Positions 8,914-16,680 are shown, counted from the first letter of the stretch. The stretch is 43,558 nucleotides of DNA from Fibrobacter sp. (GCF_017545445.1 NZ_JAFWOM010000016.1:1-43558), one strand, 5' to 3'. Program-made: numbers and translations. Notes: a model not told the origin generated them from the letters alone.

Positions 8914-9891
8914 TCAACTGACTGGGTTGTCACCGCCGACCGGACTTCCTTCTTCCAAAGATATCTTTTTCTTTTCCTGCCTTCGTTCCCAAGGATTTTT
9001 CCAGCACCGTTTTTGAGGTCCTTCCTGCCCGTGGGCTTCGTCTGGAGTCTGCATCCCTATGCTCATGTGAGGCCGCTTTTCGTTGTAGAAGCTGATTATC
9101 CGTTCCAGTTCCTCGCGGCATTTCTTGCGCGTTGGGAACGTCATCTTGTATAGCCATTCCGTTTTCAGGATTCCGTTTGCGCGTTCTGCAACCGCATTCT
9201 CAAGCGGGTCGCCACTCTGCGTCATGCTGATCCCGATGTAGTGTTTCTTGAGATCGTCCACGTATTCGTAGCTGCAGTATTGGCTGCCCCTGTCGCTATG
9301 GTGTATCAGGGCGTGAGTTTGCCCGGGAGGCACGGTGGCGATAGCCATGCGGAGCGCTTCCAGCGGGTATCGGGTCTCCAGCGTCGGGCCAAGCGCCCAG
9401 CCCACGATCTTGTGCGAGTAGGAGTCGGTCAGGAGCGACAGGTAGCATACGCCCTCGTCCGTCTCCACGTAGGTGATGTCCGCCACCCATATCTGGTTCG
9501 GACGGTTCGGGACAACCCCCTTTACGAGGTTCGGGTACTTTCTGTAGTTGTGCTCCGAGTTGGTTGTCCTGTAGTGACGTCGCCGCCGCATGCGTACCAT
9601 GAGGTCGTTCTGGCGCAGTATCTCGATGAACGTGTCACGTCCCGGCATGTCACCGCAGCCGCCCATGCTTGCCGATATCATGCGGTGCAGCTTCGTGCAG
9701 CCGATTCCGGGATTGTCCTTGCGCAGCTCGCGTGCCGCATCAATGACGATGGTTTCGATGGCGTCCGCCCCGAAGTCGTTGTCGCCTCGCTTGTAGAACG
9801 CCTGCCTGCTATAACCAAACAGCCCGCAGAGGGCCTCCAGGGATGCGCCCGGAAGTCTCCTGCGTAGCAGGGCTACCGTTTGGTGCCAGAT
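8914..9891 (-). CDS. IS3-family transposase OrfB (made as OrfAB by -1 frameshift)
   Basis: Catalytic part of the transposase, about 325 aa when read from the frameshift site. The integrase-core DDE triad is visible: Asp in QIWVADITYVE, Asp in IHHSDRGSQYC, Glu in ENAVAERANGILKTEW. A HTH_21-like segment (KDNPGIGCTKLHRM) precedes it. The first ATG in this frame is at 9681, but coding similarity to IS3 OrfB continues upstream through CGLFGYSRQAFYKR to the A-run, so the real product is the OrfAB fusion of about 463 aa. The stop at 8914 lies about 100 bp from the left terminal repeat. Confidence 0.9.
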   Translation of the reverse strand: MWHQTVALLRRRLPGASLEALCGLFGYSRQAFYKRGDNDFGADAIETIVIDAARELRKDNPGIGCTKLHRMISASMGGCGDMPGRDTFIEILRQNDLMVRMRRRRHYRTTNSEHNYRKYPNLVKGVVPNRPNQIWVADITYVETDEGVCYLSLLTDSYSHKIVGWALGPTLETRYPLEALRMAIATVPPGQTHALIHHSDRGSQYCSYEYVDDLKKHYIGISMTQSGDPLENAVAERANGILKTEWLYKMTFPTRKKCREELERIISFYNEKRPHMSIGMQTPDEAHGQEGPQKRCWKNPWERRQEKKKISLEEGSPVGGDNPVS

Positions 9892-10304
9892 TTTTTTCTG
9901 ATGGGTATGTTGAACTTGCTCTCGGCTAGCTCTATCATTGTGTCGAAGGCTTTCGCGCGTAGGGCCTCGGCCTCCAACGCCTTTTGCAGGCGACGGTTCT
10001 CGAGTTCAAGTTCGCGTATCCTTTCATCGGGGTTCTTGGCCATGTCATCAGCCTCGCTTGCCCCCAAAGATAGCGATTCTTCACGCAGGTAGCGGTCCAT
10101 CCAGCTGAACAGCACCTGCTTGCCGCTCAGGTGGTACTTTTCCACGATCTGTGTCGCGGTCATTTTCCCCGCGTTGTATTCCGCTACGATTCCGATCTTG
10201 TCCTCGTCGGAAAAGACGTATTTCTCGGTGACGATTTCTTCCCAGAAGGGATGCCCATTTTCATCATGGGAAAGGATCGATTTTACGACCTGTTTTGTCT
10301 CCAT
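9873..10304 (-). CDS. IS3-family transposase OrfA
   Basis: 143-aa DNA-binding part of the transposase. It has a helix-turn-helix region (SDEDKIGIVAEYNAGKMTA then TQIVEKYHLSGKQVLFSW, about 32-72) followed by a leucine-zipper-like coiled coil (PDERIRELELENRRLQKAL, about 90-108) used for multimerisation in IS3 elements. An ATG at 10304 was taken as start; a GTG two codons upstream is an alternative. The C terminus IRKKSGTKR overlaps the frameshift site, so a share of ribosomes should continue into OrfB and make the OrfAB transposase. Confidence 0.88.
   Translation of the reverse strand: METKQVVKSILSHDENGHPFWEEIVTEKYVFSDEDKIGIVAEYNAGKMTATQIVEKYHLSGKQVLFSWMDRYLREESLSLGASEADDMAKNPDERIRELELENRRLQKALEAEALRAKAFDTMIELAESKFNIPIRKKSGTKR
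9891..9897 (-). other. Programmed -1 frameshift heptamer A-AAA-AAA
   Basis: On the minus strand seven A residues lie so that OrfA reads AGA AAA AAA TCT, while the OrfB frame reads AAA ATC TGG. This is the X-XXY-YYZ arrangement for simultaneous tRNA slippage, the normal way IS3 elements make OrfAB. It sits eight codons before the OrfA stop. Confidence 0.85.
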
Positions 10305-10446
10305 TTGCACTATACCTGCCTTTTGTATAGTGTCAACTTTTTTCAGTATAAGACAGAATGCTGAAATTTGCGCAATTTCGCCAATTTTTAAGGAGATATG
10401 AAGCGGCGCTCCACTTCACCGTAATTTTATGTCTTTTAAAAATCAA

Positions 10447-10932
10447 CTACCCCAGTACCGCCTTCACATCCTCCACAATCTGCTTGGGCGTGAGGCGGTT
10501 CCTTTCCATGAGCTCGCCGTAGGGGACCTTGTCGTAGAATTCCTTCTTGAGGCCTTTTACGAGTACGTGCATGTCGCTGTTGCCGTAGAAGCGGGCAACC
10601 TTTTCGCCGAAGCCGCCATCGACCACGCCGTTTTCGAACGTCACGACAACCTGGTGGTCGGCGCGCTGGCCTTCCAACACTTCGCAGTCGATGCCGGTTG
10701 CAAATCGCGGGTTGATGATGGTGGCGTCGATTCCCTGCTTGGCGAGTTCTGCCGCGGCTTCTTCGGCGATGGACATTTCGTTATCGTTCACGACCACGAT
10801 AAAGTTGGTGGCGTATTCGCCGGCGTTGTCGAGGCCTTCGAATGCTTCGCCGCCGCTCAGGGAACCGTCACCGATGACAGCGATCACGTTGCCCTTTTCG
10901 CCCTTGATATCGCGGGCGGTTGCAAGTCCTTT
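10447..10932 (-). pseudogene. dxs: Internally deleted, truncated dxs (DXP synthase) relic
   Basis: 1-Deoxy-D-xylulose-5-phosphate synthase makes the first MEP-pathway intermediate. Here only two parts survive, fused in frame. The first is the thiamine-diphosphate binding region ([19 protein letters not shown] ... [12 protein letters not shown], equivalent to about residues 145-190 of the 620-aa enzyme). The second is the C-terminal transketolase-like domain ([20 protein letters not shown] ... [18 protein letters not shown]). Roughly 300 residues between them, and all sequence upstream of [14 protein letters not shown], are absent; a TGA closes the frame at about 10937. It cannot be an active enzyme, so a complete dxs should exist elsewhere in the genome. 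The break is next to an insertion sequence and a foreign C-terminal fragment, pointing to recombination. Confidence 0.85.
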
Positions 10933-11040
10933 TCAGAAATTCTCTCGCACTACCCGCTTGAGCGCATTCTTTCCAATTACCACCTGATGCACGAAGCGGA
11001 CATTACCAAAATGGCGGAGATAATCGAGTCAACTCTATAA
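10931..11040 (+). pseudogene. Orphan C-terminal fragment of an unknown gene
   Basis: Starting where dxs similarity ends, the plus strand is open for about 36 codons, including SEILSHYPLERILSNYHLM and HEADITKMAEIIESTL, then TAA. It has no start codon or ribosome site of its own and reads like the helical end of a larger protein. I do not recognise the parent family. It marks the other side of the recombination that truncated dxs. Confidence 0.35.
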
Positions 11041-11065
11041 CACATATCTCATTTGTCACGCCCCT

Positions 11066-11300
11066 TCTTTTGTCACGCCCGCTCCATTTGTCACCCCGGC
11101 CACTGTGCCGGGGTCACCGTTTTTTTTCGTCATTCCGGCCTTGCCCCGGAATCCAGCACACGCATCACACGTCATTCCGGCCTCCGAGCCGGAATCACCG
11201 TTTTCATGTCACCCCGGACCTGTTCTCTTTGACCACTTAGCACTTTAGTGCTTATGTGGTCATGATCCGCGTATGGGGACGGGGTCATCGTTTTCCTTTT
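11066..11300. repeat. Cluster of REP-like GTCA[CT][TC]CCGGCC palindromes
   Basis: Four or more copies of a short palindromic unit stand in tandem. Each begins GTCACCCCGG or GTCATTCCGG, has a short loop, and ends in the complementary CCGGGGTCACCG or CCGGAATC. The last copy is interrupted by a second hairpin, GACCAC-tt-AGCACT-tt-AGTGCT-tat-GTGGTC (about 11230-11261). This looks like repetitive extragenic palindrome sequence accumulated in a gene-free scar. No coding potential was found. Confidence 0.75.
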
Positions 11301-11310
11301 ATACTACATT

Positions 11311-11401
11311 GGCCCTCTTCGAGGGCATTTAGCACGGTTCGGTCATGCCAACTCATGCAAGCATGGTTGTCGCGACACTCTCCTTATGCTAAATTTCCCA
11401 C
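11311..11401. repeat. Structured repeat with CGGTCAT and CGCGACACTC cores
   Basis: A hairpin GCCCTC-ttc-GAGGGC is followed by a unit bounded by ATTTAGCA and TGCTAAAT. It contains CGGTCATGCC and TTGTCGCGACACTC. The same two cores in the same order recur near 40860-40955 (where they are followed by TGCTAAC) and, in inverted context, inside the decayed FISUMP gene near 43293-43358. It is probably a dispersed non-coding repeat. Confidence 0.5.
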
Positions 11402-11456
11402 AGACATAGCTCCGTACCGAATGGTTCGGGGCGACCGGAATTTTTGAGATTCGTCT

Positions 11457-11586
11457 CTTATTCAATGCTGGAAAATCACCACTTCTAAAAGCAATACAGA
11501 ATAGGACGAACGCTCACGCCCGCATTGGGCGTGGGTCGTTTGTGTTTATGTATTGCAGGGTTGTGGTGACCCGTCCAGCATATAAG
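11457..11586. other. Long imperfect hairpin (130 bp) upstream of the restriction-modification gene
   Basis: Nested complementary arms can be paired step by step from the outside in: CTTAT/ATAAG, ATGCTGG/CCAGCAT, TCACCAC/GTGGTGA, GCAATACA/TGTATTGC, ACGAACG/CGTTTGT (one mismatch) and CACGCCC/GGGCGTG, with a GCATT loop at 11522-11526. Such an extended foldback is far beyond chance. It could be an RNA structure in the leader of the next gene, or a DNA structure such as the end of a lost mobile element. No reverse transcriptase or integrase gene lies near, so retron or integron assignments are not supported. Confidence 0.65.
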
Positions 11587-11636
11587 CCTACGACTCCACG
11601 CCTTTTTTTGTGTGGAAATCGCGGTGTATTAAGGAA

Positions 11637-11659
11637 CGGCTCTCGCAACGCTGGAGCCG
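11637..11659 (+). promoter_or_regulatory. Hairpin covering the ribosome site of the RM gene
   Basis: CGGCTC (11637-11642) pairs with GAGCCG (11654-11659), leaving an 11-nt loop. The likely Shine-Dalgarno GGAG, 5 nt before the ATG at 11662, lies in the 3' arm, so folding would hide it. Low translation is a plausible safeguard for a nuclease-methylase gene; this is inference. Confidence 0.45.
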
Positions 11660-11661
11660 CC

Positions 11662-14600
11662 ATGACCGATTTGGACAAGAGCAAAATTCAAGCCGTCGCA
11701 CAATACATCGACGAGGTTTCCAAGCAGTTTTCTACGGGCAAGGCGACCGAACACAGCTATCGCCCAGCACTTGCGAAACTGCTTGGCGACTTGCTCCCCA
11801 AATTCACCATCACTAACGAGCCGAGCCGCATCCAGTGCGGGGCGCCGGACTACATTATCGCGAAAGGGAGCGGAGCAACATCGATTCCGGTTGCGTTCAT
11901 AGAGGCGAAAGATGTTGGCGATAGCGACTTGGATGGAAACCGCCAGCACAAGGAACAGTTCAACCGTTACAAGAACTCCCTAGACCATATCCTTTTCACG
12001 GACTATCTTGATTTTCATCGATACGAAAATGGCACGTTTGTTAGTAGCGTTCGTATTGCAGAAATTAGGGGAAATAAAATTGAGCTATTAGAAGCGAATG
12101 TTCCGATGTTCTTAGGTATGGTTGCAGCCTTTGCTGAAGCCCATCCACAGAAGATAACGAGTTCTACAAAATTAGCGCAGATGATGGCCGCCAAGGCGCG
12201 ACTCCTTGCCGAAGTGATTGAAAAGACTCTCGAAAGCGATAGCGAAAAAACGGGAGAGCTGGCGGGGCAATGGAAATCTTTTCAGAGAGTCTTGATTCAC
12301 GATTTGACAGAACGCCAATTTGCAGACATTTATGCACAGACGATTTGCTATGGAATGTTTGCCGCAAGATTGCACGATGATACTCCCGACACTTTCAGTC
12401 GTGAAGAGGCCGCGACCCTTATTCCCAAGACGAATCCATTTTTGCGCAAAGTTTTCCAGAATGTTGCCGCATTTGATGTAGATACAAGCATCGCGTGGAT
12501 TGTAGATGACCTTGCAGAAACATTCCGTGTGACGGACATGCCGAAGGTCATGAAAAATTTTGGAAAGGCGACGGGCCAAGCCGATCCGATGATTCATTTC
12601 TACGAAGATTTTCTGCGCTATTACGACCCCAAGCAGAAAAAAGCCTGCGGCGTTTATTACACGCCTGAACCCGTTGTGCATTTTATCGTCAATGCCGTCG
12701 ATGAAATTTTGAAGTCTCGTTTTCATTTGAGTGAAGGTCTTGCCGATACAAGTAAGGTGACAATTCGCCAAACTTCGAACCTCTATACGGACAACCGCAC
12801 TAAGGACCACAAAAGGTACGAAAACCGCGAATACCACAAAGTGCAGATTCTCGACCCGGCAACGGGTACGGGAACATTCCTTGCTGAGGTTGTGCATAAA
12901 ATTTATTCTAGCATGGAGAATCAGAAGGGCGCTTGGCAAAATTATGTCGAAGAACACTTGCTCCCTCGTCTGAACGGTTTTGAATTTATGATGGCTCCAT
13001 ACGCCGTTGCCCACTTGAAATTGGATATGGTGCTGGCGCAGACGGGTTACAAGGCGAAACAGGACAAGCGACTCCGCATTTTCTTGACAAATTCTCTCGA
13101 AGAATGTGACCACGACACAGGAACATTGTTTGCACAATGGCTTGCGCAAGAAGCGAACGAGGCAAACCTTGTCAAGCGTGATACACCCGTGATGGTGATG
13201 ATTGGAAATCCACCGTATAGCGTGAGTAGTAGCAATAAGAGCGTTTGGATTCAAGAATTGTCGGAAACCTACAAGAAGAATTTAAACGAGAGGAATATTC
13301 AGCCCCTTTCGGATGATTACATTAAATTCATTCGATTAGGCCATTATTATGTAGAAAAGAATGGCGAAGGAATTCTGGCCTATATTTCGAACAATAGTTT
13401 TATAGATGGAATCATCCATCGGCAAATGCGGAAAGCATTGATGGAAACTTTTGACGAAATCTATATCCTTGATTTGCATGGGAACTATCGAAAGCAAGAA
13501 ACGGCGTCTGACGGCAGTAAAGATGAAAACGTCTTTGACATCATGCAAGGCGTAAGCATTAATATTTTCGTTAAGAGAAAGCAGAGTGTCATCCTGAGCG
13601 AAGCCCGTAAGGGCGAAGTCGAAGGATCTCTAGCCAAAGTTTATCATTACGAACTTTTCGGTAAACGTTTTGAAAAATACGCGTTTCTTGCAAAAACTTC
13701 GTTCAGCGATATTCCTTGGAAAGAACTTTCTCCACACACACCGCAATTTTTCTTTGTACCTAAAGATTTTTCTGTTCAGATTGAATATGAGAAAGGTTTC
13801 AAAATAGATGACTTGATGAAAGTGAATGCAGCCGGTATCAAAACGCATCATGATGCGGAATTAGTGTCATTTGATACAATTAGTTCGTCATGTAATCAAA
13901 TCTATTCATATAGAGTACTTGATAATCGCTTCCTTGATTATGATTTAAAAAGGGTTGAAAGACATCGATTTGCCTTAATGCGAAATCTTATTAAGGATAA
14001 TTTGTCTTTAAGCGTTTCTCGACAATGTATTGATGATTGGAAATATGTTTTCTGCACAAATCGGATATCTGACATTAATCTTATTGCTAGTGCAGGGAAA
14101 TTAGGTGGTGGAAACGTTTTCCCGCTCTACCTTTATCCTACCGAAGGTGAAGAAAAAATCGGTGAAACACGCAAGCCCAATCTAGACGAAAAAATTTGGC
14201 GTAAGATCGACGCATGCCTAGATTCTTCGACTCCGTTCCCTTCGGCAAGCTCAGGGAACTACGCTCAGAATGACAATTCGCATATTACAACTCCTGAACA
14301 GATTTTTGATTACATCTACGGAGTTCTCCATACGCCATCCTATCGTGAAAAAAACAAGGAATTCCTGAAAATCGATTTTCCGCGTATTCCTTATCCCGAA
14401 AACAAAGAAGAATTCGAACGCATTGTTTCCATTGGCAACAAACTCCGCAAGTTGCACCTGATGGAAGAAATCCCGCCGCAGGCGACCTCCTTCAACATCG
14501 AAGGCGACAATGTTGTAAACGAAACTCGTTTTGAAAAGGAGATTCCCGGTCAAGCCGGGAATGACAATTACGGCAAGGTTTTCATCAATAAGAATCAGTA

Positions 14601-14784
14601 TTTCGGTAATGTTCCTGAACTAGCCTGGAACTTCTACATCGGCGGTTACCAACCCGCCCAGAAGTGGCTTAAGGATCGCAAAAATCGAACCCTCACATAC
14701 GATGACATCTCACATTATCGCAAGATCATCGCCATCCTTATCGAAACCCAGAACTTGATGCAAGAACTTGATAAAAAAACGTAA
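11662..14784 (+). CDS. Single-chain restriction-modification enzyme (N-terminal nuclease plus N6-adenine methylase, type IIG/ISP-like)
   Basis: 1040-aa enzyme predicted to cut and methylate DNA. The N terminus has a PD-(D/E)XK-like core (GAPDYII near 60, VAFIEAKD near 79-85). The methylase part shows GVYYTPEPVVHF (near 330), motif I DPATGTGTFL (near 398) and motif IV NPPY (near 516), then a target-recognition region with the type ISP C-terminal signature around DEIYILDLHGNYRKQE. Family members of the LlaGI/LlaBIII kind are about 1570 aa and carry a helicase between nuclease and methylase; no helicase motifs are seen here. ATG 11662 was preferred over an upstream frame extension because GGAG lies just before it and similarity starts there. 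Three REP-like repeats are read through in frame (near residues 642-657, 854-872 and 960-969). No separate methylase or specificity gene is adjacent. Confidence 0.9.
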   Translation: MTDLDKSKIQAVAQYIDEVSKQFSTGKATEHSYRPALAKLLGDLLPKFTITNEPSRIQCGAPDYIIAKGSGATSIPVAFIEAKDVGDSDLDGNRQHKEQFNRYKNSLDHILFTDYLDFHRYENGTFVSSVRIAEIRGNKIELLEANVPMFLGMVAAFAEAHPQKITSSTKLAQMMAAKARLLAEVIEKTLESDSEKTGELAGQWKSFQRVLIHDLTERQFADIYAQTICYGMFAARLHDDTPDTFSREEAATLIPKTNPFLRKVFQNVAAFDVDTSIAWIVDDLAETFRVTDMPKVMKNFGKATGQADPMIHFYEDFLRYYDPKQKKACGVYYTPEPVVHFIVNAVDEILKSRFHLSEGLADTSKVTIRQTSNLYTDNRTKDHKRYENREYHKVQILDPATGTGTFLAEVVHKIYSSMENQKGAWQNYVEEHLLPRLNGFEFMMAPYAVAHLKLDMVLAQTGYKAKQDKRLRIFLTNSLEECDHDTGTLFAQWLAQEANEANLVKRDTPVMVMIGNPPYSVSSSNKSVWIQELSETYKKNLNERNIQPLSDDYIKFIRLGHYYVEKNGEGILAYISNNSFIDGIIHRQMRKALMETFDEIYILDLHGNYRKQETASDGSKDENVFDIMQGVSINIFVKRKQSVILSEARKGEVEGSLAKVYHYELFGKRFEKYAFLAKTSFSDIPWKELSPHTPQFFFVPKDFSVQIEYEKGFKIDDLMKVNAAGIKTHHDAELVSFDTISSSCNQIYSYRVLDNRFLDYDLKRVERHRFALMRNLIKDNLSLSVSRQCIDDWKYVFCTNRISDINLIASAGKLGGGNVFPLYLYPTEGEEKIGETRKPNLDEKIWRKIDACLDSSTPFPSASSGNYAQNDNSHITTPEQIFDYIYGVLHTPSYREKNKEFLKIDFPRIPYPENKEEFERIVSIGNKLRKLHLMEEIPPQATSFNIEGDNVVNETRFEKEIPGQAGNDNYGKVFINKNQYFGNVPELAWNFYIGGYQPAQKWLKDRKNRTLTYDDISHYRKIIAILIETQNLMQELDKKT
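13586..13631 (+). repeat. REP-like element (type A) inserted in frame in the RM gene
   Basis: Begins GTGTCATCCTGAGCGAAG and ends GCGAAGTCGAAGGATCTC, the same family as the intergenic copy at 20322-20350 (GTCATCCTGAGCAACGCG ... AAGGATCC). It encodes SVILSEARKGEVEGSL with no frame change, in a non-catalytic part after the methylase core. Confidence 0.7.
14221..14277 (-). repeat. REP-like element (type A, inverted) in the RM gene
   Basis: On the minus strand it reads TTGTCATTCTGAGCGTAG, continues with a CCTGAGC...GAAGGG foldback and ends GGAGTCGAAGAATC. It is read in frame as a Ser/Pro-rich insert (SSTPFPSASSGNYAQNDNS) in the target-recognition region. Confidence 0.65.
14540..14567 (-). repeat. 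REP-like element (type B) in the RM gene
   Basis: The minus strand reads TTGTCATTCCCGGCTTGACC followed by GGGAATCT, a GTCATTCCCGG palindrome of the same type as the 11.1-11.3 kb cluster. It is translated in frame as EIPGQAGNDN close to the C terminus. Confidence 0.65.
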
Positions 14785-14895
14785 TTTTGCCTTCCTTACT
14801 AGCATCCAAATCTAGCAGTGTCATTTTTTCTAAAAAAGACAAAATTTGACAGTTGTTAGGATATATATTTATCGATAAAGATCCGCTACGGAACA

Positions 14896-14991
14896 TGGCT
14901 AACGCAAAACGCGGTAAACGAGATGGAAAGATTTTTCCACTTAGTCGAAGACGATTACGGCGATTTCGAATGTTTTACAGACTTCAGTGAC
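14896..14991 (+). CDS. Possible 31-aa basic peptide
   Basis: A short frame from ATG 14896 to TGA 14989-14991 encodes a very basic peptide (MANAKRGKRDGK, then SRRRLRRFRMFYR). A TTGACA box at 14846-14851 and TATATT at 14864-14869 lie upstream, but only 12 nt apart. A second frame inside it (ATG 14924 to TAA 14998) would give an acidic 24-aa peptide. The ribosome site is weak. The rest of the 372-nt gap between the RM gene and the next gene holds only repeats and the promoter at 15093. I hold this as tentative. Confidence 0.2.
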
Positions 14992-15013
14992 GACTAATTT
15001 TTATTTCCATCCA

Positions 15014-15044
15014 AATCCGCTAAAAGCTCATATTTTAGCGGATT
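15014..15044. repeat. Perfect inverted repeat AATCCGCTAAAA / TTTTAGCGGATT
   Basis: Twelve-base arms are separated by 7 nt. It belongs to the same AT-rich class as the pairs at 8660-8792 and 34042-34137. It sits about 50 nt upstream of the -35 box of the next gene, so it may be an operator or a terminator for upstream transcription. Confidence 0.6.
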
Positions 15045-15092
15045 ATGTTAAAAAAAACGCATCAATACAAGCAGCAACGCGAAAAGTCCATC

Positions 15093-15121
15093 TTGAACAA
15101 ATACAACCATATTCTTATATT
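15093..15121 (+). promoter_or_regulatory. Promoter of the Cys-repeat/beta-barrel gene
   Basis: TTGAAC (15093-15098) and TATATT (15116-15121) are separated by exactly 17 nt; the -10 continues as TATATTTG. The predicted transcript would start near 15128, giving a leader of about 30 nt with AAAGGA before the ATG at 15157. Confidence 0.6.
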
Positions 15122-15156
15122 TGTAAAATGGCAACACTTTTCCAAAGGATTTCCCG

Positions 15157-16680
15157 ATGAAAAAGACCATTAAAGCGGCCTTGGTTTTAATTTCTTTATT
15201 GACAGTCACTCCCTTCGCCCAAAACGTCTGCATCGAATTATGCACTCCATGCATAGGCAAAAAGAAAGACCAGACTTGCAAAAAAGTCGAGGAACACTGC
15301 CAATGCGCAGCACTTCTCGACAGCATCAGTGCCGCCAAGTCCGCAAGAGAATCCGAAGCTGCAGCTAGCATAGACAAGCTTTCTTTCGAGTTGCAGCAAA
15401 CATGCGAAAATAAAATTTGCACACGCAAAGTCGTTTTCGAAAATGGACTTTTCAAGAAAATCCAGAACGAGAACCAGCCCATCCCCGATGAAGACGCCCA
15501 AGCGCTTTACGATGCAAAAGTAGCACAAAACCAATCTTCGATGACACGCATTGAACCACTGCCGCCGCTGAATGGAGAATGCGCAGCATTTTGCGGAGAT
15601 TGCCCCGTCACGGACAAGATGCTAAAAGCGAAGAAACCCAAATTCAAGGACAAGTTCTGCAAGAAAATTGAAGAATCTTGCAAATGCATTGAGTACGCCA
15701 TCAACGCCAAACAACTTGACGAGCAAGCCAAGGCAGACAGCATCGCCGACTTCGAAAGTAAAGTCCAGCGTATCGAAAATGCAAAATTGTTGGCAAAGCA
15801 AATACAGGACCAAGCAACCGAGAATTCAGCACAAGCGTTCACCGTCATATTCGCCAACAAAGAAATGGTCGCCTTGGACATTCAAAAAGCAGAAATTGCA
15901 ACCAAAGAAAAACAGCAAGAATCTGTAGCCTCAGTCGAAGAAAAAACGACGGACGCCGCACAAGCATCTGATTTACAAGGAAGTAGCGACAAACTAGCTT
16001 CAGAAACAGCAATCAGCGAACAAGATCAAGACAAAAGAGTTTTCCACGAAGTCGATCCTTTCAGTTCAAGCAAGAGTGAAAAAGCAAGCAAAGGCAAAAG
16101 CACTTACATTGGATTATCACTCGCTTTTGAATTCCCAGAAAGCAGAAATTACTATGATTATTCTTGGGGCGGTGGAGCACCAGACTATGATTTCGGAATA
16201 AATCTAGGATTCCTTTTTAGAAACTATTTCAATGAAGTTGTTTCATTCAATATCGGCATAAACGCATTTTTCCGCCTAGCAGAATATGACGGCAATCTTC
16301 TCTATATAGATTTCAGCACAATCATGGCAGAAATTCCCTTGGGCTTCCGCTTCGGCATTCCTTTAGGTTCCTTACCTGTTTCACCTTTTATCAGCACAAG
16401 TTTCCACATTCGTAAACCTATTTATCATTGGGTTTACATTGAATACGATGATGCTCACTATCATTACGGCTATTACGACGCCAAAGAAAAAGATGATGGC
16501 TTTGTCGATATCGACAAATGGGAATTCGTTCCTCTGTTGGGTGCCGGTCTGGAAATAAGCCGTCATTTCTCATTTGAATTCCAATGGTATGTAGGAAGTT
16601 TCTGTTTTCATGATGGAGACATCGATGATTCATACGAATATGGAAGTAGCTGGCGTCTAAAGTTCGATGTACAGTTCTAA
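15157..16680 (+). CDS. Envelope protein with repeated Cys motif and C-terminal beta-barrel-like domain
   Basis: 507-aa exported protein, no family recognised. The signal peptide MKKTIKAALVLISLLTVTPFA is followed by two related Cys segments: LCTPC...CKKVEEHCQCAALL (about 29-55) and FCGDCP...FCKKIEESCKCIEYA (about 147-186). Each has the form CxxC - n - CKK[VI]EExCxC. A long charged helical region (about 190-300) follows. The last 180 residues alternate aromatic and polar residues (GINLGFLFRNYF, EIPLGFRFGIPLG) and end FDVQF with a terminal Phe, as in outer-membrane barrels. The ATG is preceded by AAAGGATTTCCCG. A close paralogue lies 380 nt downstream, with a small lipoprotein gene between. Likely an outer-membrane protein with a disulfide-bonded periplasmic part. 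Confidence 0.75.
   Translation: MKKTIKAALVLISLLTVTPFAQNVCIELCTPCIGKKKDQTCKKVEEHCQCAALLDSISAAKSARESEAAASIDKLSFELQQTCENKICTRKVVFENGLFKKIQNENQPIPDEDAQALYDAKVAQNQSSMTRIEPLPPLNGECAAFCGDCPVTDKMLKAKKPKFKDKFCKKIEESCKCIEYAINAKQLDEQAKADSIADFESKVQRIENAKLLAKQIQDQATENSAQAFTVIFANKEMVALDIQKAEIATKEKQQESVASVEEKTTDAAQASDLQGSSDKLASETAISEQDQDKRVFHEVDPFSSSKSEKASKGKSTYIGLSLAFEFPESRNYYDYSWGGGAPDYDFGINLGFLFRNYFNEVVSFNIGINAFFRLAEYDGNLLYIDFSTIMAEIPLGFRFGIPLGSLPVSPFISTSFHIRKPIYHWVYIEYDDAHYHYGYYDAKEKDDGFVDIDKWEFVPLLGAGLEISRHFSFEFQWYVGSFCFHDGDIDDSYEYGSSWRLKFDVQF

Larger units (their letters stand above)
8812..10345 (-). mobile_element. IS3-family insertion sequence, 1534 bp
   Basis: The element has terminal inverted repeats TGAAAAAGGTTGACACT (8812-8828) and, on the other strand, TGAAAAAAGTTGACACT (10329-10345), 16 of 17 matching, with the TG...CA ends usual for IS3. 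Two overlapping reading frames encode OrfA and OrfB on the minus strand, with a slippery heptamer between them. No flanking target duplication is visible: left flank ATCCC, right flank GTATA. The insertion may therefore be old, or a rearrangement may have replaced one flank, which agrees with the gene debris to its right. The left end also holds extra GGTTGAC copies at 8851 and 8904. Both frames look intact, so it may still be active. Confidence 0.88.

Noticed and set aside
10429..11040. Long plus-strand frame across the dxs relic
   Set aside because: Its first part is antisense to the dxs fragments; only the last 36 codons are kept, as an orphan gene end.
11066..11300. CRISPR array
   Set aside because: The repeats are palindromic, uneven in length and spacing, and there are no cas genes; they are REP-like elements.
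11457..11586. Retron msr-msd, integron attC site or group II intron remnant
   Set aside because: No reverse transcriptase or integrase gene is near and no attC core boxes were found; kept as an unassigned hairpin.
12172..13254. 360-codon minus-strand frame within the RM gene
   Set aside because: Antisense shadow of the methylase domain, no start signals and no recognisable domain.
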